A program made the translations under genes and the position numbers. Shown piece after piece: positions 35,901 through 45,400 of a DNA stretch of 64,000 nucleotides; within the stretch, counting starts at the first letter, position 1, and every line of letters begins with the position of its first letter. Source of the stretch: Dendrophyllia cribrosa (taxonomy: Eukaryota > Cnidaria > Anthozoa > Scleractinia > Dendrophylliidae); the NCBI GenBank assembly GCA_024195265.1, contig JAJLRJ010000005.1, positions 39,270,707 to 39,334,706 on the forward strand, given 5' to 3'. The notes beneath the pieces were generated by a model. The model was not told the DNA's origin, searched no databases, and worked only from the letters and a program-made list of their open reading frames with translations.

Positions 35901-36159
35901 AAAAAAATCTTATATCTTAAGACTTCATTCGGGCCATTTTATAATATGAATGTCACACTTCAGAATTTCATCCCCAGACGAACCAATTTTTAAATGATTG
36001 ATAACCCTTGTTATAAAAAGCGGACGTTTGGTTTGAGACAAGAGGTTTCATTTTCAAAATTTGTCAGTTATAGAGTGACTTACCACTGCTTTGCACGCCG
36101 TGGAAGTGGATTGTCAACCAGATGCTTGACAGAAACAAAGAGACGAGGGCACCGAACAT
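24547..36159 (-). CDS. Gene A: secreted F5/8C - PAN - EGF - fibrinogen-like protein
   Basis: Eight exons (36084-36159, 32977-33305, 30982-31123, 29490-29740, 28454-28565, 27498-27593, 26106-26344, 24547-24915) join with GT/AG sites and phases 1,0,1,0,1,1,0 into an open frame for 537 residues. Order: signal peptide (1-25), F5/8 type C domain (26-183), PAN/apple (184-266), EGF (267-303), partial calcium-binding EGF with only four Cys (304-336), fibrinogen-like domain (337-537). These are extracellular adhesion and recognition modules, so a secreted matrix or lectin-like role is inferred. The fibrinogen-like part resembles coral proteins labelled 'uncharacterized skeletal organic matrix protein 5-like' (recalled). 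Its partner gene B lies head to head and lacks the F5/8C exons. No disruption is seen. Confidence 0.85.
25439..25560 (-). pseudogene. Short Penelope-like tail relic in intron 7
   Basis: The minus frame reads [19 protein letters not shown], close to the PLE tail seen at 4391-4450. The same relic (GGTAACACGGAAAGCCGTAA) stands in the matching intron of gene B at 56338-56360, so it predates the duplication. The match is short and could be fortuitous. Confidence 0.4.
25583..25953. mobile_element. G-tract element with 8-bp target duplication
   Basis: Flanked by GACTGGTT at 25575-25582 and 25954-25961. It begins CCCGAGTC then 28 G and ends with a C tract and GG. Inside the tracts both arms carry CTCCCATATAAAAATGACGG and GCTCGTCG. 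Five direct copies of CCCTAARAGGTACC lie inside, about 50 bases apart. Gene B's matching intron has GACTGGTT once (complement at about 56297), which is the empty site. It is non-coding. Confidence 0.88.
26106..26344 (-). CDS. Gene A exon 7: fibrinogen-like domain, N-terminal half
   Basis: 79 codons after a phase-1 acceptor (AAATAAG then CAAAG). It encodes [37 protein letters not shown] and [14 protein letters not shown], the start of a fibrinogen-type domain (DG.Y.L.PD ... CDM...GGGW). Donor is CAG then GTGAAC. Confidence 0.88.
26462..26495. repeat. (ATT)n microsatellite
   Basis: ATT repeats follow TTGCGCAATATAAATTATTA, the type of tail left by CR1/L2-like LINEs or SINEs. It sits in intron 6 of gene A. 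Confidence 0.8.
27498..27593 (-). CDS. Gene A exon 6: partial calcium-binding EGF
   Basis: Acceptor CTGCAG; the phase-1 exon encodes [20 protein letters not shown] and NNEGSYECQIVEG. The DIDEC start and N..GSY.C are calcium-binding EGF hallmarks, but the last two Cys of the fold are missing; gene B shows the same. Confidence 0.85.
27630..27880. repeat. LINE/SINE 3' tail in intron 5
   Basis: AATAATAAT repeats adjoin TTTATATAGCGCTACTTTCC and AAGTGCGCTTTACATGCATG, the common GCGC-TATATAAA tail of L2/CR1-like elements. The rest of the element is not recognisable. Confidence 0.5.
28454..28565 (-). CDS. Gene A exon 5: EGF domain
   Basis: 37 codons plus one base: NGCSSNPCLNNASCLALTQE then TFQCLCTAGFTGPNCNT, a complete six-Cys EGF with the GFTGP.C ending. 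Acceptor TTATAG, donor CGG then GTAAGT. Confidence 0.88.
28894..29289. mobile_element. TIR element with GCGGGAT subterminal repeats
   Basis: Ends GAGGGTGCACAATA and, as complement, GAGGGTCCACAATA. A dozen or so copies of (G)CGGGAT or close variants crowd both sides, resembling hAT subterminal binding sites. The flanks ATAAAC and ATTAAC agree at five of six bases, so the target duplication is uncertain. The matching intron of gene B is about 450 bases shorter and lacks it. Confidence 0.7.
29490..29740 (-). CDS. Gene A exon 4: PAN/apple domain
   Basis: 83 codons: [45 protein letters not shown] and HTCELSSSD. The Cys spacing (QCEIRC, KC.SYN, TCEL) is that of PAN/apple modules, which bind proteins or carbohydrates. 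Acceptor TTTCCAG, donor AAG then GTACGA. Confidence 0.88.
30416..30951. mobile_element. TTAA-flanked (piggyBac-like) MITE
   Basis: TTAA stands at 30412-30415 and 30952-30955. Inverted ends are CCCTATTCAGCCTGGGC and, as complement, CCCTATTCGGCCTGGGG with an adjoining 18-base C tract. The interior has TCCGCCATCTTGGATTTC. TTAA duplication is the piggyBac habit. It is non-coding and lies in intron 3 of gene A. Confidence 0.78.
30982..31123 (-). CDS. Gene A exon 3: F5/8C domain, second part
   Basis: Encodes VFSGNTDKDTVVTHDLNPP, MAHYIRFRVVTWHGHI and MRVELYGC, the conserved end of F5/8 type C (discoidin) domains (RF.P..W...I..R.EL.GC). Phase 0 in, phase 1 out. Confidence 0.88.
31840..32110 (-). mobile_element. 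LINE/SINE-type 3' end with (AAC)n tail
   Basis: Shares CTTATACTATTACAAAGCCT, CAGATTGCACTA, AATAGCTGGAAAGCTAATCG and TACAACAATACAAGAGTT with the element at 43762-44005, and ends in (AAC)n. Its other end (complement of 32040-32100) matches 40390-40460. It provides the uninterrupted version of the sequence split by the transposon at 40463. Confidence 0.65.
32599..32785. mobile_element. Foldback MITE in intron 2 of gene A
   Basis: Arms of about 80 bases: AACAAATAGATTCCACTTTG with GTGTCTGTTCAGTTATAGAT, mirrored on the right. The loop is near 32690. No coding content. Confidence 0.7.
32844..32932. repeat. (ATC)n microsatellite
   Basis: Mixed CATCAT and CACCAT repeats. The acidic poly-Asp frame on the minus strand is only read-through past the exon 2 donor. 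Confidence 0.92.
32977..33305 (-). CDS. Gene A exon 2: F5/8C domain, first part
   Basis: 109 codons: CQGALGMENGAITDGQLSAS, ARLNNEQDGSKEGAWCAL, QWLQIELGRYSKVTKVATQG and VKTYKLQYSDDGVNFQYY. This is the canonical start of a discoidin domain (C...LGME.G.I.D.Q..AS; W..VDLG-like WLQIELG). Acceptor ACATTTAG in phase 1; donor AAG then GTAATG. Exons 2 and 3 together form a 1-1 cassette absent from gene B. Confidence 0.88.
33400..34080. repeat. Two diverged copies of a dispersed repeat
   Basis: AATATAAAAACTAAAGAC with a TCTCGCTCTCGCTC block and TTCGG...GAAAGCCTTGTTCGA occurs at 33398-33545 and again at 33905-34045. A third, reversed copy is at 6945-7045. Function unknown. Confidence 0.65.
33597..33800. 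repeat. 104-bp tandem duplication
   Basis: GTTGTGAAATGTTCTAGAAC through GCCATATTATCGAAATAT occurs at 33603 and again 104 bases later with a few substitutions. It lies in intron 1 of gene A. Confidence 0.85.
34078..34148 (-). mobile_element. Terminal fragment of the TTAA-flanked element
   Basis: On the minus strand TTAA is followed by CCCCTTCACTCTCAGAGCCA, AATTATGGAGACATGT and TTTTTGAGTCTGTTTACG. This is the left end of the family intact at 56366-56659. Confidence 0.6.
34150..36083. other. Gene A intron 1, remaining part
   Basis: No exon was found. 34245-34395 is a GC-richer block bounded by GACTGCAGTC and ACTGCTAGCAGTCTAGATC. An open frame at 35187-35546 has no recognisable motif. Confidence 0.4.
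36084..36159 (-). CDS. Gene A exon 1: signal peptide
   Basis: 25 codons plus one base, starting MFGALVSLFLSSIWLTIH and ending VQSS, followed by GTAAGT. A hydrophobic core after a short start is a standard signal peptide. The phase-1 donor fits exon 2 exactly. It is too short for simple ORF detection. Gene B's first exon encodes a different but equivalent leader. Confidence 0.8.
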
Positions 36160-37516
36160 CGTTACAAGATAGGGCCGGCCGTAAAATCAAGCACCTTAAG
36201 GACAGGACATAGTGAAAACTTGTCTTTATAAAAGGACGACGAGTGGGCATGACATTTCACCATAAAACGCATCTGCCTTGTTGACACCCTCATTCCCAGA
36301 GCCCTCTCCTCTCGAGAAGGCTGCCGAAATACTCCTAGAATCGTGCAATATTGTGTCACTTGATAATTATGAAATGTCTTCTTTTCCGGCTTGAAACAGG
36401 AGCTCGAGATTGCAAAAAAAAAACAAATATAGTTGCCAATCGCTGGCAATAACCTCCGAAAACGACTTTTTATGATGTACGGCACGTAACAAAATACCAT
36501 AAAATCTTAAATTTAGAAACTGATACGCGTATTAAATTGTTTTGTTTCACGGTGAGTTACCATGACAAAGAAACAAGTTTCCTGCTGCTTCTCGTGGCAA
36601 TCTTGTTGCCACATACTGGTGTCATGTGTTAACTTCGAGAAAACAATTTGCCAACATATTGGCAAACTGTTTTTGCAACCAGGAAATTTTTCTTTCCTTT
36701 CACAAATCATTTGCTCGTGTGTATGATATGGTTGATACACAATGGTTGCGGTCGCACTAGAGTAGTTAACCCGGTTATTTTCAATTAATTAATTAATTAA
36801 AATTAACTAGTTTAACAAAATTCCTGATGCGGCCGAATTTTAACCGTGTTAGCGGTTCCCATGGAAATTAATTAAAGAACAATAGTTTTTTTAACCGGGT
36901 TAGGTTTATTTAAACCACCTCGCTGGGTAGTTTAGTGCAGGTTAACTTTCCCGATCTGTCAATCATCTTCGCTTACGTGGTAATTTTTGGCTTCCTGTTG
37001 AATTTGTAGACCTTCGTAGGGACGACTTTCAATTTCAAATAGAGAAAGGAAAACCGTCGTGTGCAGAGAATAAGGCCCCATCCACACTAATGCGTTTTTG
37101 AAAATATCCGTTTTTGGTTCCCCGAAAACGGATAAAAAGATTTGCGTCCACACTAGGAGCTGAAAAACGATGATCCAAAGACGCTTTTTTATCACCAGGC
37201 TCTGCTCAGACATTTTTCTGTTCAATACGCATGCTCCAATAGCGTCAGCAATACTATGCGTTACTAGTTGTGACGTAAGCATTTTTGAAAAGTTATCTAT
37301 TACATAACACTCTCATTCATGCTCAGTTGAAATCAAATATGGGAAATATGATCAGCGGTCTAAGCCGAGCTGGAACAGCTTGACTCGGGGCAGCAGTATC
37401 ACACGACCCACACGGGTGGGCCGTTCCCTTCGTCACTGCTCCGCTGAAAACTAAGCAACCATACTACCATTATATATGCATGTGCCTATGTGCACCGAAT
37501 TGCAAACAATATATTA

Positions 37517-37708
37517 GCGACCTTTAGATTTGACTACGAGTACGAAATCGAGTACGAGTACGACTTTGGAATTAACTCTTTCCTGTTGCTGACTAAAAAC
37601 GTTAGGGATAAGATTGGTGTGATCAGTAATTATATGAGGCACGCGAATTTGGTTTGAAAACTCGTACTCATACTCAATCTCGTACTCGTAGTCCAATCTA
37701 AAGGTCGC
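37517..37708. mobile_element. Foldback MITE with TA target duplication
   Basis: Ends GCGACCTTTAGATTKGACTA with repeated GAGTACGA hexamer-like units in both arms; TA at 37515-37516 and 37709-37710. Non-coding. Confidence 0.78.
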
Positions 37709-38576
37709 TATTTTCTCACGTATTTCATTGAATATGCATATCATTACGAGTATAGGGAAGATATCAGTGACGTCACCAATTGTTATTAATGAGCCAACCA
37801 GAGCCTTATTGGCTGCCGAAACAAAGGGTTCTTTTGTTCCAGTGGTTGGCACATTTGAATAACAAAAAGAATGTTTGTAAACAGATATCATCCCTATTAT
37901 GAATAGCATATATTTTCTTGACTACGATTAGAAAGTGGTTTCGAATTTTCTGACTTTCCTCAAATTCTTCGGAAACCTGCGAAAAGCTTCATTAATTTCA
38001 GAGAATCCTTGATTATCATTTAACTTTTAATGGACTGAGATATCGTCGACCGTATAAACTATAGCTGAATATATTATAGCTGAATTTGAATAAAATAGGA
38101 AGAGTTTGCAAGAAGGGATAGAAGAAAGAAAATTATTTTTCGAACACCAAGAAACAGTTAAGCAAGTCAGAGCACCCCAGGTTGATGGCGGACTGTTTTG
38201 GTGTCCATCTACTAATTATTAACTTCATTTTCTAATTTTAAAACTTCATTTAATCTTCAATAGTTTTTATTTTTCTAATTTCACAAATCCCCCCATCCTT
38301 TCCTTTCACAATCACGCTAAAAATCACCCAAAAATTGTCAAAACGTCGAATAAAGGCCTTGATCGACATCAAAGTGAAAGTATTTGAATTGCTTGAAATG
38401 TCAATGAACCATGTTTGTCTTTGGTCACTAATTAATGCAAGGCTCGGAAAGCAGCTGTGTTTAGGAGATCACAAATTTAAGGGGCTAATGTAAAAAAAAG
38501 AAAGCTAAAACGATAATTGTTTTGTTGGACGGTGAGTTACCATGACAAAGCGACAAGTTTCCTGCTGTTTCTCACG

Positions 38577-38667
38577 AAACAGCCGTCCATGGCTGCCACT
38601 GCCAGGGTGATATGGCTGTGCGCATGCGTAAGGTACTGGCCAGATCGCGGCGTTGGTGTTTTTCGTG
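38577..38667. mobile_element. 91-bp insertion with 11-bp direct repeat
   Basis: TGTTTCTCACG stands at 38566-38576 and 38666-38676, and the related copy at about 36575-36585 has the uninterrupted site. The insert contains GGCTGTGCGCATGCGTAAGG, also found at 19282. A very small mobile unit of unknown class. Confidence 0.6.
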
Positions 38668-39333
38668 TTTCTCACGGCAATCATGTTGGCACCTACTAGT
38701 TATCATGTGTAATGTACCGATCAAATCGAACTCTTAATATGCCCTCTCCCCGGCATTTAAACAATTGAAATTTGGTTGTTCAAATTCCCTTTCCCGGGAT
38801 AGCTACTTCATTTAGTCGATAGTACAATATAGCGGCTGATGACGTAGGACAACAAACCGCCACTGCCATCGCGGGCGCATTCTCCGTATGTTGCAAGGAT
38901 AGCCTTTCCGACAGCACTGAATAACGCACTGCGCATGTTCGTTACGTTACTGTTTTTTTTTTGTTCGTTACGTTACTTCTTTCCTCGTGGTGATAAATTT
39001 GTGAATGAGTCAGTTCGTAAAATCTCGTTCAAGCCAAAATTTTACCCTTTTACCGATGAAAACAAAATTTCTTCCAACTTCTTAATTGCAGTGGCTGTCC
39101 AAAAACAACAAGCAACAAGGCGGTTAACCAACGGATTTTTTCATGGTACGGGAAAACCCTATAAGTGCCGGCCAACTGCTGTGCCTTACATTTTAAGCAA
39201 CCTGCCACAGTCGGCGCTGGTTCCCGCGTTTCGCACCGCTGACCGTTTAGCATTATTCAAGCGCTGTCAGCCGCCTCAGTGAAGAAGGCTGGTTTTCAGT
39301 CCTTACAGTTAATCAGTGATTTGATTTCATACC

Positions 39334-39412
39334 ATGATGATCGATGTGCTCGTTCGATTGCCTCTGTTAAGCATTTCGCTTGCAGTTTATTTCAACACTG
39401 TAGAAAGTACAG
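39334..39412 (+). CDS. Gene B exon 1: signal peptide
   Basis: 26 codons plus one base: [18 protein letters not shown] then YFNTVEST, followed by GTAAGT. A typical secretion signal. Two tandem ATGs; either could initiate. The phase-1 donor matches the PAN exon acceptor at 45524. Confidence 0.78.
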
Positions 39413-42400
39413 GTAAGTTACTTTGAATTTGAATGTATCTGGCGAAACATTTTAATGCTTTTTTTTTTAAGGCACAGACTTCCTACTAACCATTACTTTA
39501 AATCGATGAGGTTGTAAGGCGCGGGCTTTCGATTACGTGTTTTATTTCTAACTTTTAGCCTTAATCCGAGGTAAAAAATAACTATTTATACCAGGAATTT
39601 ACATTGCCTTCTTAGTATTTTATATTTAAAAACTTTAAAATGATTTGTGCTATAACATTGAGTGTGCTCCGCCAAATTCTTTTTTAAACTTTTAATAGCT
39701 GAAAAGGAAGTAAAACCGTTTGAAACGTCCTGTTTTATTTTAACATTTGAAACCTTATAGAAAAATTCCCGTGAAGAGGAAATCACTTTGAAGTCGTTGT
39801 AGTGACAGGTGAAAGTTTCAAAACAATGATTGTATTTGTTTAATGTGTAACGTGGTAACGTGGTAAATTACGATAAAACAAGACCCCAAAACTAGTTCGA
39901 TTTTTATTTTCCCTTTTCTCAAATTATGGTGATTAATAAATTAGAGACGAAGGAAATCAAATCTGGTTTAAAACGTTTGACCAAAATTTAACTACTGACA
40001 GATTCATAAACTTTTTGAAAATAACATTTTTGAAAATAGACTTGACACCAGGTGCCTCATGCACTTACAGTTGGCATTTTGTGTGGAGCATTGTTCGTCT
40101 TGTTTGTTTAGTTTAGTATCTTTTAGCCGACTTTATATTGTTTACTAACGATCGCTTGAAATTCCGTCAACTATCTCTAAGCGGCTTTGCCTGTACCAGA
40201 CTAGAAATACTAAACAATTCTTTCTTCTCTGCTCGGAGTAAGCTGAAAGCTGTGGAATAAGATACCACGCTATATAACGGATCTTCCTAAAAATGCTTTC
40301 AAAAGAGTTCTCCGCAAATTGCCGTATTTGATATTTTAGAAAAGGAGGATGACTATATTCAAATTCCCATGATTATTTATAAAGTAGGTACATAGATACA
40401 CTTGCTATAGTCAGAGACTCCTTGTCTTAACGCATTGTACGTCAGTAAGCGCTGTGTTAATAGCGCTGCGCACAATTACTAATATATATAGTTAGGCTTA
40501 GCCTAACAGCGGCGCCCTCTGAAGACCCTCTGAACAAGCTTAACTAAGATGAAACTTAACTAATAGGTGAAAGGTCGGAAGCACAAGAATTAAGATTAAT
40601 ATTGACGACCGGGCTATTTTTCAATTTTAGCAATTCTCAAAAACAGTATTACCCGACCGTCTGCACAGTACATTTAGACCGTACAAAAGTTCACAAAAAC
40701 AACTTTTTCTCCGTCTAGAATAACTATTACGACTACTGTTAAAAAATACAGTTGTAGCTTGTCAAAAAATGCCTGAGAAACTGATTTGGAAATCAAAATT
40801 GCCAAAAATACACAAACATATTTGCATACGGCCACGCGAGTGAAGTTAGAACTATTAATAATAAAATTCAAGTCTTGTTTTGTTTACATAAAATCGCTTT
40901 TCAACCTATGTAATGAATGAACAAACACATAAAAATGGACAACACAATCTTCTTTCGATAAATTTTATTCAAATCTCCATTAGTTTATGTTGAAAAGCAA
41001 AACGGAAAACGCGCATCGAGGCCGAGCCGTGTCTTCGATGAAATTCAAGAAATTAATACAACTGAATTTAAGCTACACGTTTAAAAACAATTCTCCAAAA
41101 CTAACGAGAACACATTAACAAAAAGTCAATCACAGATTGATATCTAGATAAATTCCCATCGAAAAATGTACTTTGTTTTACCTTTAAGTCCCTCCGGCGA
41201 CTACTGTGCTTGGAAATTCTTTAAATCTCCGCTTTGGTGCTGAAATCCGTAAAACGAACCCATCTCTCGCATTGCTAAAAACGTATATAGTTCCTCGAAG
41301 CAAGATTTTATCCCTGAAAGCTCTTCTTTTTCCACTAAAGCGGCTTTTGAGTATCCCTTAATTAGCATCCCTGTCTTGAGTAGCAAACCACGAAAAAATG
41401 CAGGAAAATAACGACTTTAATTTAAACCGTTTTCTCCGCTCAGTAAACACAGCAAAACATCAAAGTGTTTTCCCAGCTGTCGTGACATTCGGCCGTGTAA
41501 CCGCGCGAAAAAAAAGCCTCGCTTTGGTTTCAACATGACGTCGTACGCGCATATTTTGCGTCGTCATACGCGCCCGCGAGCTAGTCCTCCGCTAAGATCC
41601 CGGATGTTGTGTGGCGTCATACGCGCATGCGCGCTAGCCTTGCGCGACACACATGTTTTTGTTGCAGACAGCGCCCGCGAAACATTCCGCTAGCCATGAC
41701 CATGAAAAATGAGGGCATAGGTTCCATGAGTATGGGGCTCCGCAGCCGGGCCTTCGGCCCGGCTAGTGCTCCGCTATAAATAGATCACGTCTTATGAGAC
41801 CCCCCGCGTGACTCAGACAAACATTGGAGCTCGCTGAAGGGAAATATATGCGGGAAAGCCATGGTGCACACACAAAGATACGTATAAATCAGAAATAACA
41901 CAGTTTACGCTTCCCAAAAGAGTGAAAATGGTTAGAACTAAGCATTGCTGTTGGGGTGAGTGTAAAACCGACTCAAGATATCCAGATAAATGGCCAAAAT
42001 CGCGAAAGGAGGTGGAGAAATCTGGAAAGAAAGTGTTCATTCCCGAAGCCTTCGCAAGGTATCGAAAGTGCAAGTGGTGGATCGTGTCTTGTTCTCGGCA
42101 GTTCTGCACGACTCTTACCTCGTGTTTTTAATGCCATTTGCTCCTTCTATATGTTTTGAACGGTTATTCTACATTTAGCCGTTTGTTAAAGAGGATTTTA
42201 GTGAAGACCGAGTATAAATAAAACTTTCAAAATCCGCGTGCAACGGACTAGAGGTCAAGTCTGTCGGTCTGAAATACCGGACAGGATCTGAAATGATCTG
42301 TTGGCCGTGAATGTCTTTCCTGCTATTTAATAATGTCACGCTGGGCCCAGCTATATTTTAGTTTTTTCTTTGCAGAATTTTAATGTTCAGTTCCAAGCTT

Positions 42401-45400
42401 TATAGCAGAGAGAGTTGTAGCTTAATAAGCTATTCAACTTGTAGAGAGTTGAAGTTTGTCTCAGTCAAGGCTGTAATTTTCATAAAGCTTCCATTCGCTA
42501 CGCATTCGTACGGCACCCGTACGCGGACTTCGATTTCGACAATTTTCGATGTTATTCTTCACTTTTGTTGGTCCACAATATTAAATGTTTGTTTAGCTGT
42601 ACGAAGCGCTACTGGTAAGCGATGTTGATTTGGCTCAGACTATTAATTTGCTGAGTGTATACTACGCGAGCGACTCATTTCGTGACACTTGGAAATTTTT
42701 TCGCGTCAAAGAATACTCTCGTACGGCCAACTTCGATTTGCTATTCGTACGGGAGTCCAAAAACTTTCGACAATTTTCGATGTTATTCTTCACTTTTGTT
42801 GATCCACAATGAAGATCACCTTTTGCCGTACGTGAGTGATTCTTTTCGATTCTTTTTATTATCATATGTTTCATTAGCAATAATATGAGTGTACTGGGAC
42901 ATCTAACAAGTTAAGTGTCAAAAAATTAATTCAAATTGTTATAATATATCTATTAAAATCATGTTACAATAGAATTGTTGTTGTTGTTGTTGTTTTGGAC
43001 TCCCGTACGAATAGCAAATCGAAGTTGGCCGTACGGGAGTATTCTTTGACGCGAAAAATTTCCAACTGTCACGAAATGAGTCGCTCGCGCAGTGTACAGA
43101 GACTCGGCAAATTAGTCTGAACCCGATCAACGTCGCTTACCAGAAGCGCTTCGTACAGCTAAACGAACATTTAATATTGTGGACCAACAAAAGTGAAGAA
43201 TAATATCGAAAATTGTCGAAAGTTTTGGACTCCCGTATAAATAGCAAATCGAAGTCCGCGTACGGGTGCCGTGCGAATAGCCACTGCGTTATTCTAAAAA
43301 TTGACAGTCTAGCGACTGATTCGTTTATGCCACTATTTCATTCAGGCAATCAAGCGAAGCGAAACCACACTGTTGCTTCCTTTCAATTCATTATTTTCTT
43401 TTATGGCTTTTAAGGCGAACCATTTTCCATCATCAATGCTCGAATCGAGAGTACGATGGCCTACTAAATATGCAATCTTTCGTGCGCCTCAAAAGTTCTT
43501 CGCATTTTCCTCCCTGTTTCAATCCCCTGCACTTCAACCACCTTTTTAACTGATCCACAGTATAATATTATCGTTCTCTCTCAAATTTCGAGCCCGGAAT
43601 GCTGTCATCTTCGGTAAACACCGTAAAAGATCGAATTAAAAGTGCTCGCGAAAGACATGATCTCACCTACCGCTCTACTATAAATGGCACATGGAACAGT
43701 TTGTTTGTCTGAGTCACGCAGGGGGTCTCTATTTTTGTGACGTCATTTGTGCGCAGCGCTATTAGACCACTCAACTTCTGAGTGTGTTTCATTTATTTTT
43801 AGTGCAATCTGCAAGGCTTTGTAATAGTATAAGGTTTTTGATTTTATTATAATTAGATAATTTGTGTTATTCATGTACTTGTTTTGCCCCGCCACGATTA
43901 GCTTTCCAGCTATTTGCAGGGCAAACCAAACCACCTGAACTCTTGTATTGTTGTACAAAGAATAAATTGTTGTTTTTGTTGCTGTTGTTGTACCAACCAT
44001 ATACATACCAATCATAATTATAAAGCTCCTCTCCACGAATTTTTGCGAGGATTACAAATTTCACAGATTCTTATAGTGTTACATGTAAAACTGAGGACCT
44101 CGTGGTCCGATTCGTTTTTCGTCAGCGAGTCTGGAGTTCTAATCAGTAAACGCTTGAGATCATACAGTTGTGAAACCACAGGTCAATGGACCCTAATTGA
44201 ACCCCTGAAGATCATACTGTTTATAACCCGGCGAGATAAAATAAATGTCCATCACCTGGCGTAGAATTATATCCATTTTCGAACACTTCAACAAACCCTA
44301 AATCTCTTTCGATTGGAGTCCAGCTCTGAGAATTAAATAGTCATTGAAAAATTACCAGGAAAGATTTTAAAGTGATTCCCTAGTTTTGCATCGTGCGTCA
44401 CCAGGGATCTTTTGAGGATTCAGTTCTCTCAGTAATTAAAATAAGTTGTTCCTCCTAAGCGAGCATGACGACCTATCTTTTTTATTCCATGTATTTGAAG
44501 AAAATACTACTCTGCATTATGTATCCAAATTTGAAGAATTTTCGTTAGTAGATTTTGAAATATTTTCATGTAATCACCTTTACAACTTGTTTTTAGCGTT
44601 TCACAGTATAGGTAAATAATTACTTACCTATCCAAATGAGTATGCAGGAAATCCAAAACTGGGAGCGTGCAGATGCTGAAATTGCCCTATTATTTCATTA
44701 GTTTCGCTTTCTCGGTAACTTAAAAGCTTTTCAAGATGACATTGTTCTGCTTTCATGACAATAATACCAATATTCATTGCTATACCTTTCTGGAAATAAT
44801 GGTTGCCTCTCCCTCAAGGCTAGGATTTTCAATATTGCCGTCACAAGCTAGCAAATTAGTTATATACTACAGCGCTATAACGTGGAAACGGGCATGATGA
44901 CCCCCTCTTTTTATTTTAATTTTTGGATGTGCTTGATGTACTAAATATCTGTGCAAAGTTTCAAAAAAATTTCAGTACTTCTTTTTCGATGGAGTCACCT
45001 TAAACATCACGCTACAGTGAAATCTCGTTTTTCGACCCCCCTAAGGGAACGAAAATTGGTTCGAAAAATCGGGAGTTCGAAAAATCGAAGGTGCCATCCA
45101 CTCAGTTCAAATCCAAGAGAAACGAGATTTAGTTCCAATAATCAGGGGGGGGGGGGGGGGGGGGGGGGGTTCGAAAAAATAGAGCGCTAGAAAAGTAGGG
45201 ATTCCACTGTATAGATGGTTTTCACTCACGTGACCTTCAGTCCTGTGGAACTCTAATGACAAAGGCCATGGCGGCCATATTGGTGCACATAACAAAAGAA
45301 GTTCATTAAAATTCTTTTGTAGGTGTGCACCAACATGGCCGCCGTGACGTAACGTGAAAACCACCTATTCTGAATACTTGCGGCAGCTAACGTTTGATAA

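Larger units (their letters stand above)
36160..39333. promoter_or_regulatory. Head-to-head intergenic region of genes A and B
   Basis: 3.17 kb between the divergent start codons must hold both promoters. No TATA or initiator could be assigned. 36535-36640 and 38515-38715 are direct repeats (GGTGAGTTACCATGACAAAG, CAAGTTTCCTGCTG). 37072-37250 has a CCACACTAATGCGTTTTTGA-type MITE fragment. 38820-38920 is a CpG-containing patch. Confidence 0.4.
40463..43759. mobile_element. 3.3-kb composite DNA transposon with THAP remnant
   Basis: Ends GCGCTGCGCACAA and its complement, flanked by TA (40461-40462, 43760-43761) inside a LINE/SINE-type sequence. A second inverted motif GAGACCCCCYGCGTGACTCA at 41796 and 43710-43729 lies directly inside the right end but 1.3 kb from the left end, so a further insertion (about 40480-41775) separates the left terminus. 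The interior carries a THAP-domain fragment and nested foldback repeats. Confidence 0.6.

Noticed and set aside
38935..39282. 115-residue frame upstream of gene B
   Set aside because: No recognisable domain, and it lies in probable 5' region; likely chance.
41745..41765. Rho-independent terminator
   Set aside because: The hairpin has no U tract and the context is a eukaryotic intron.
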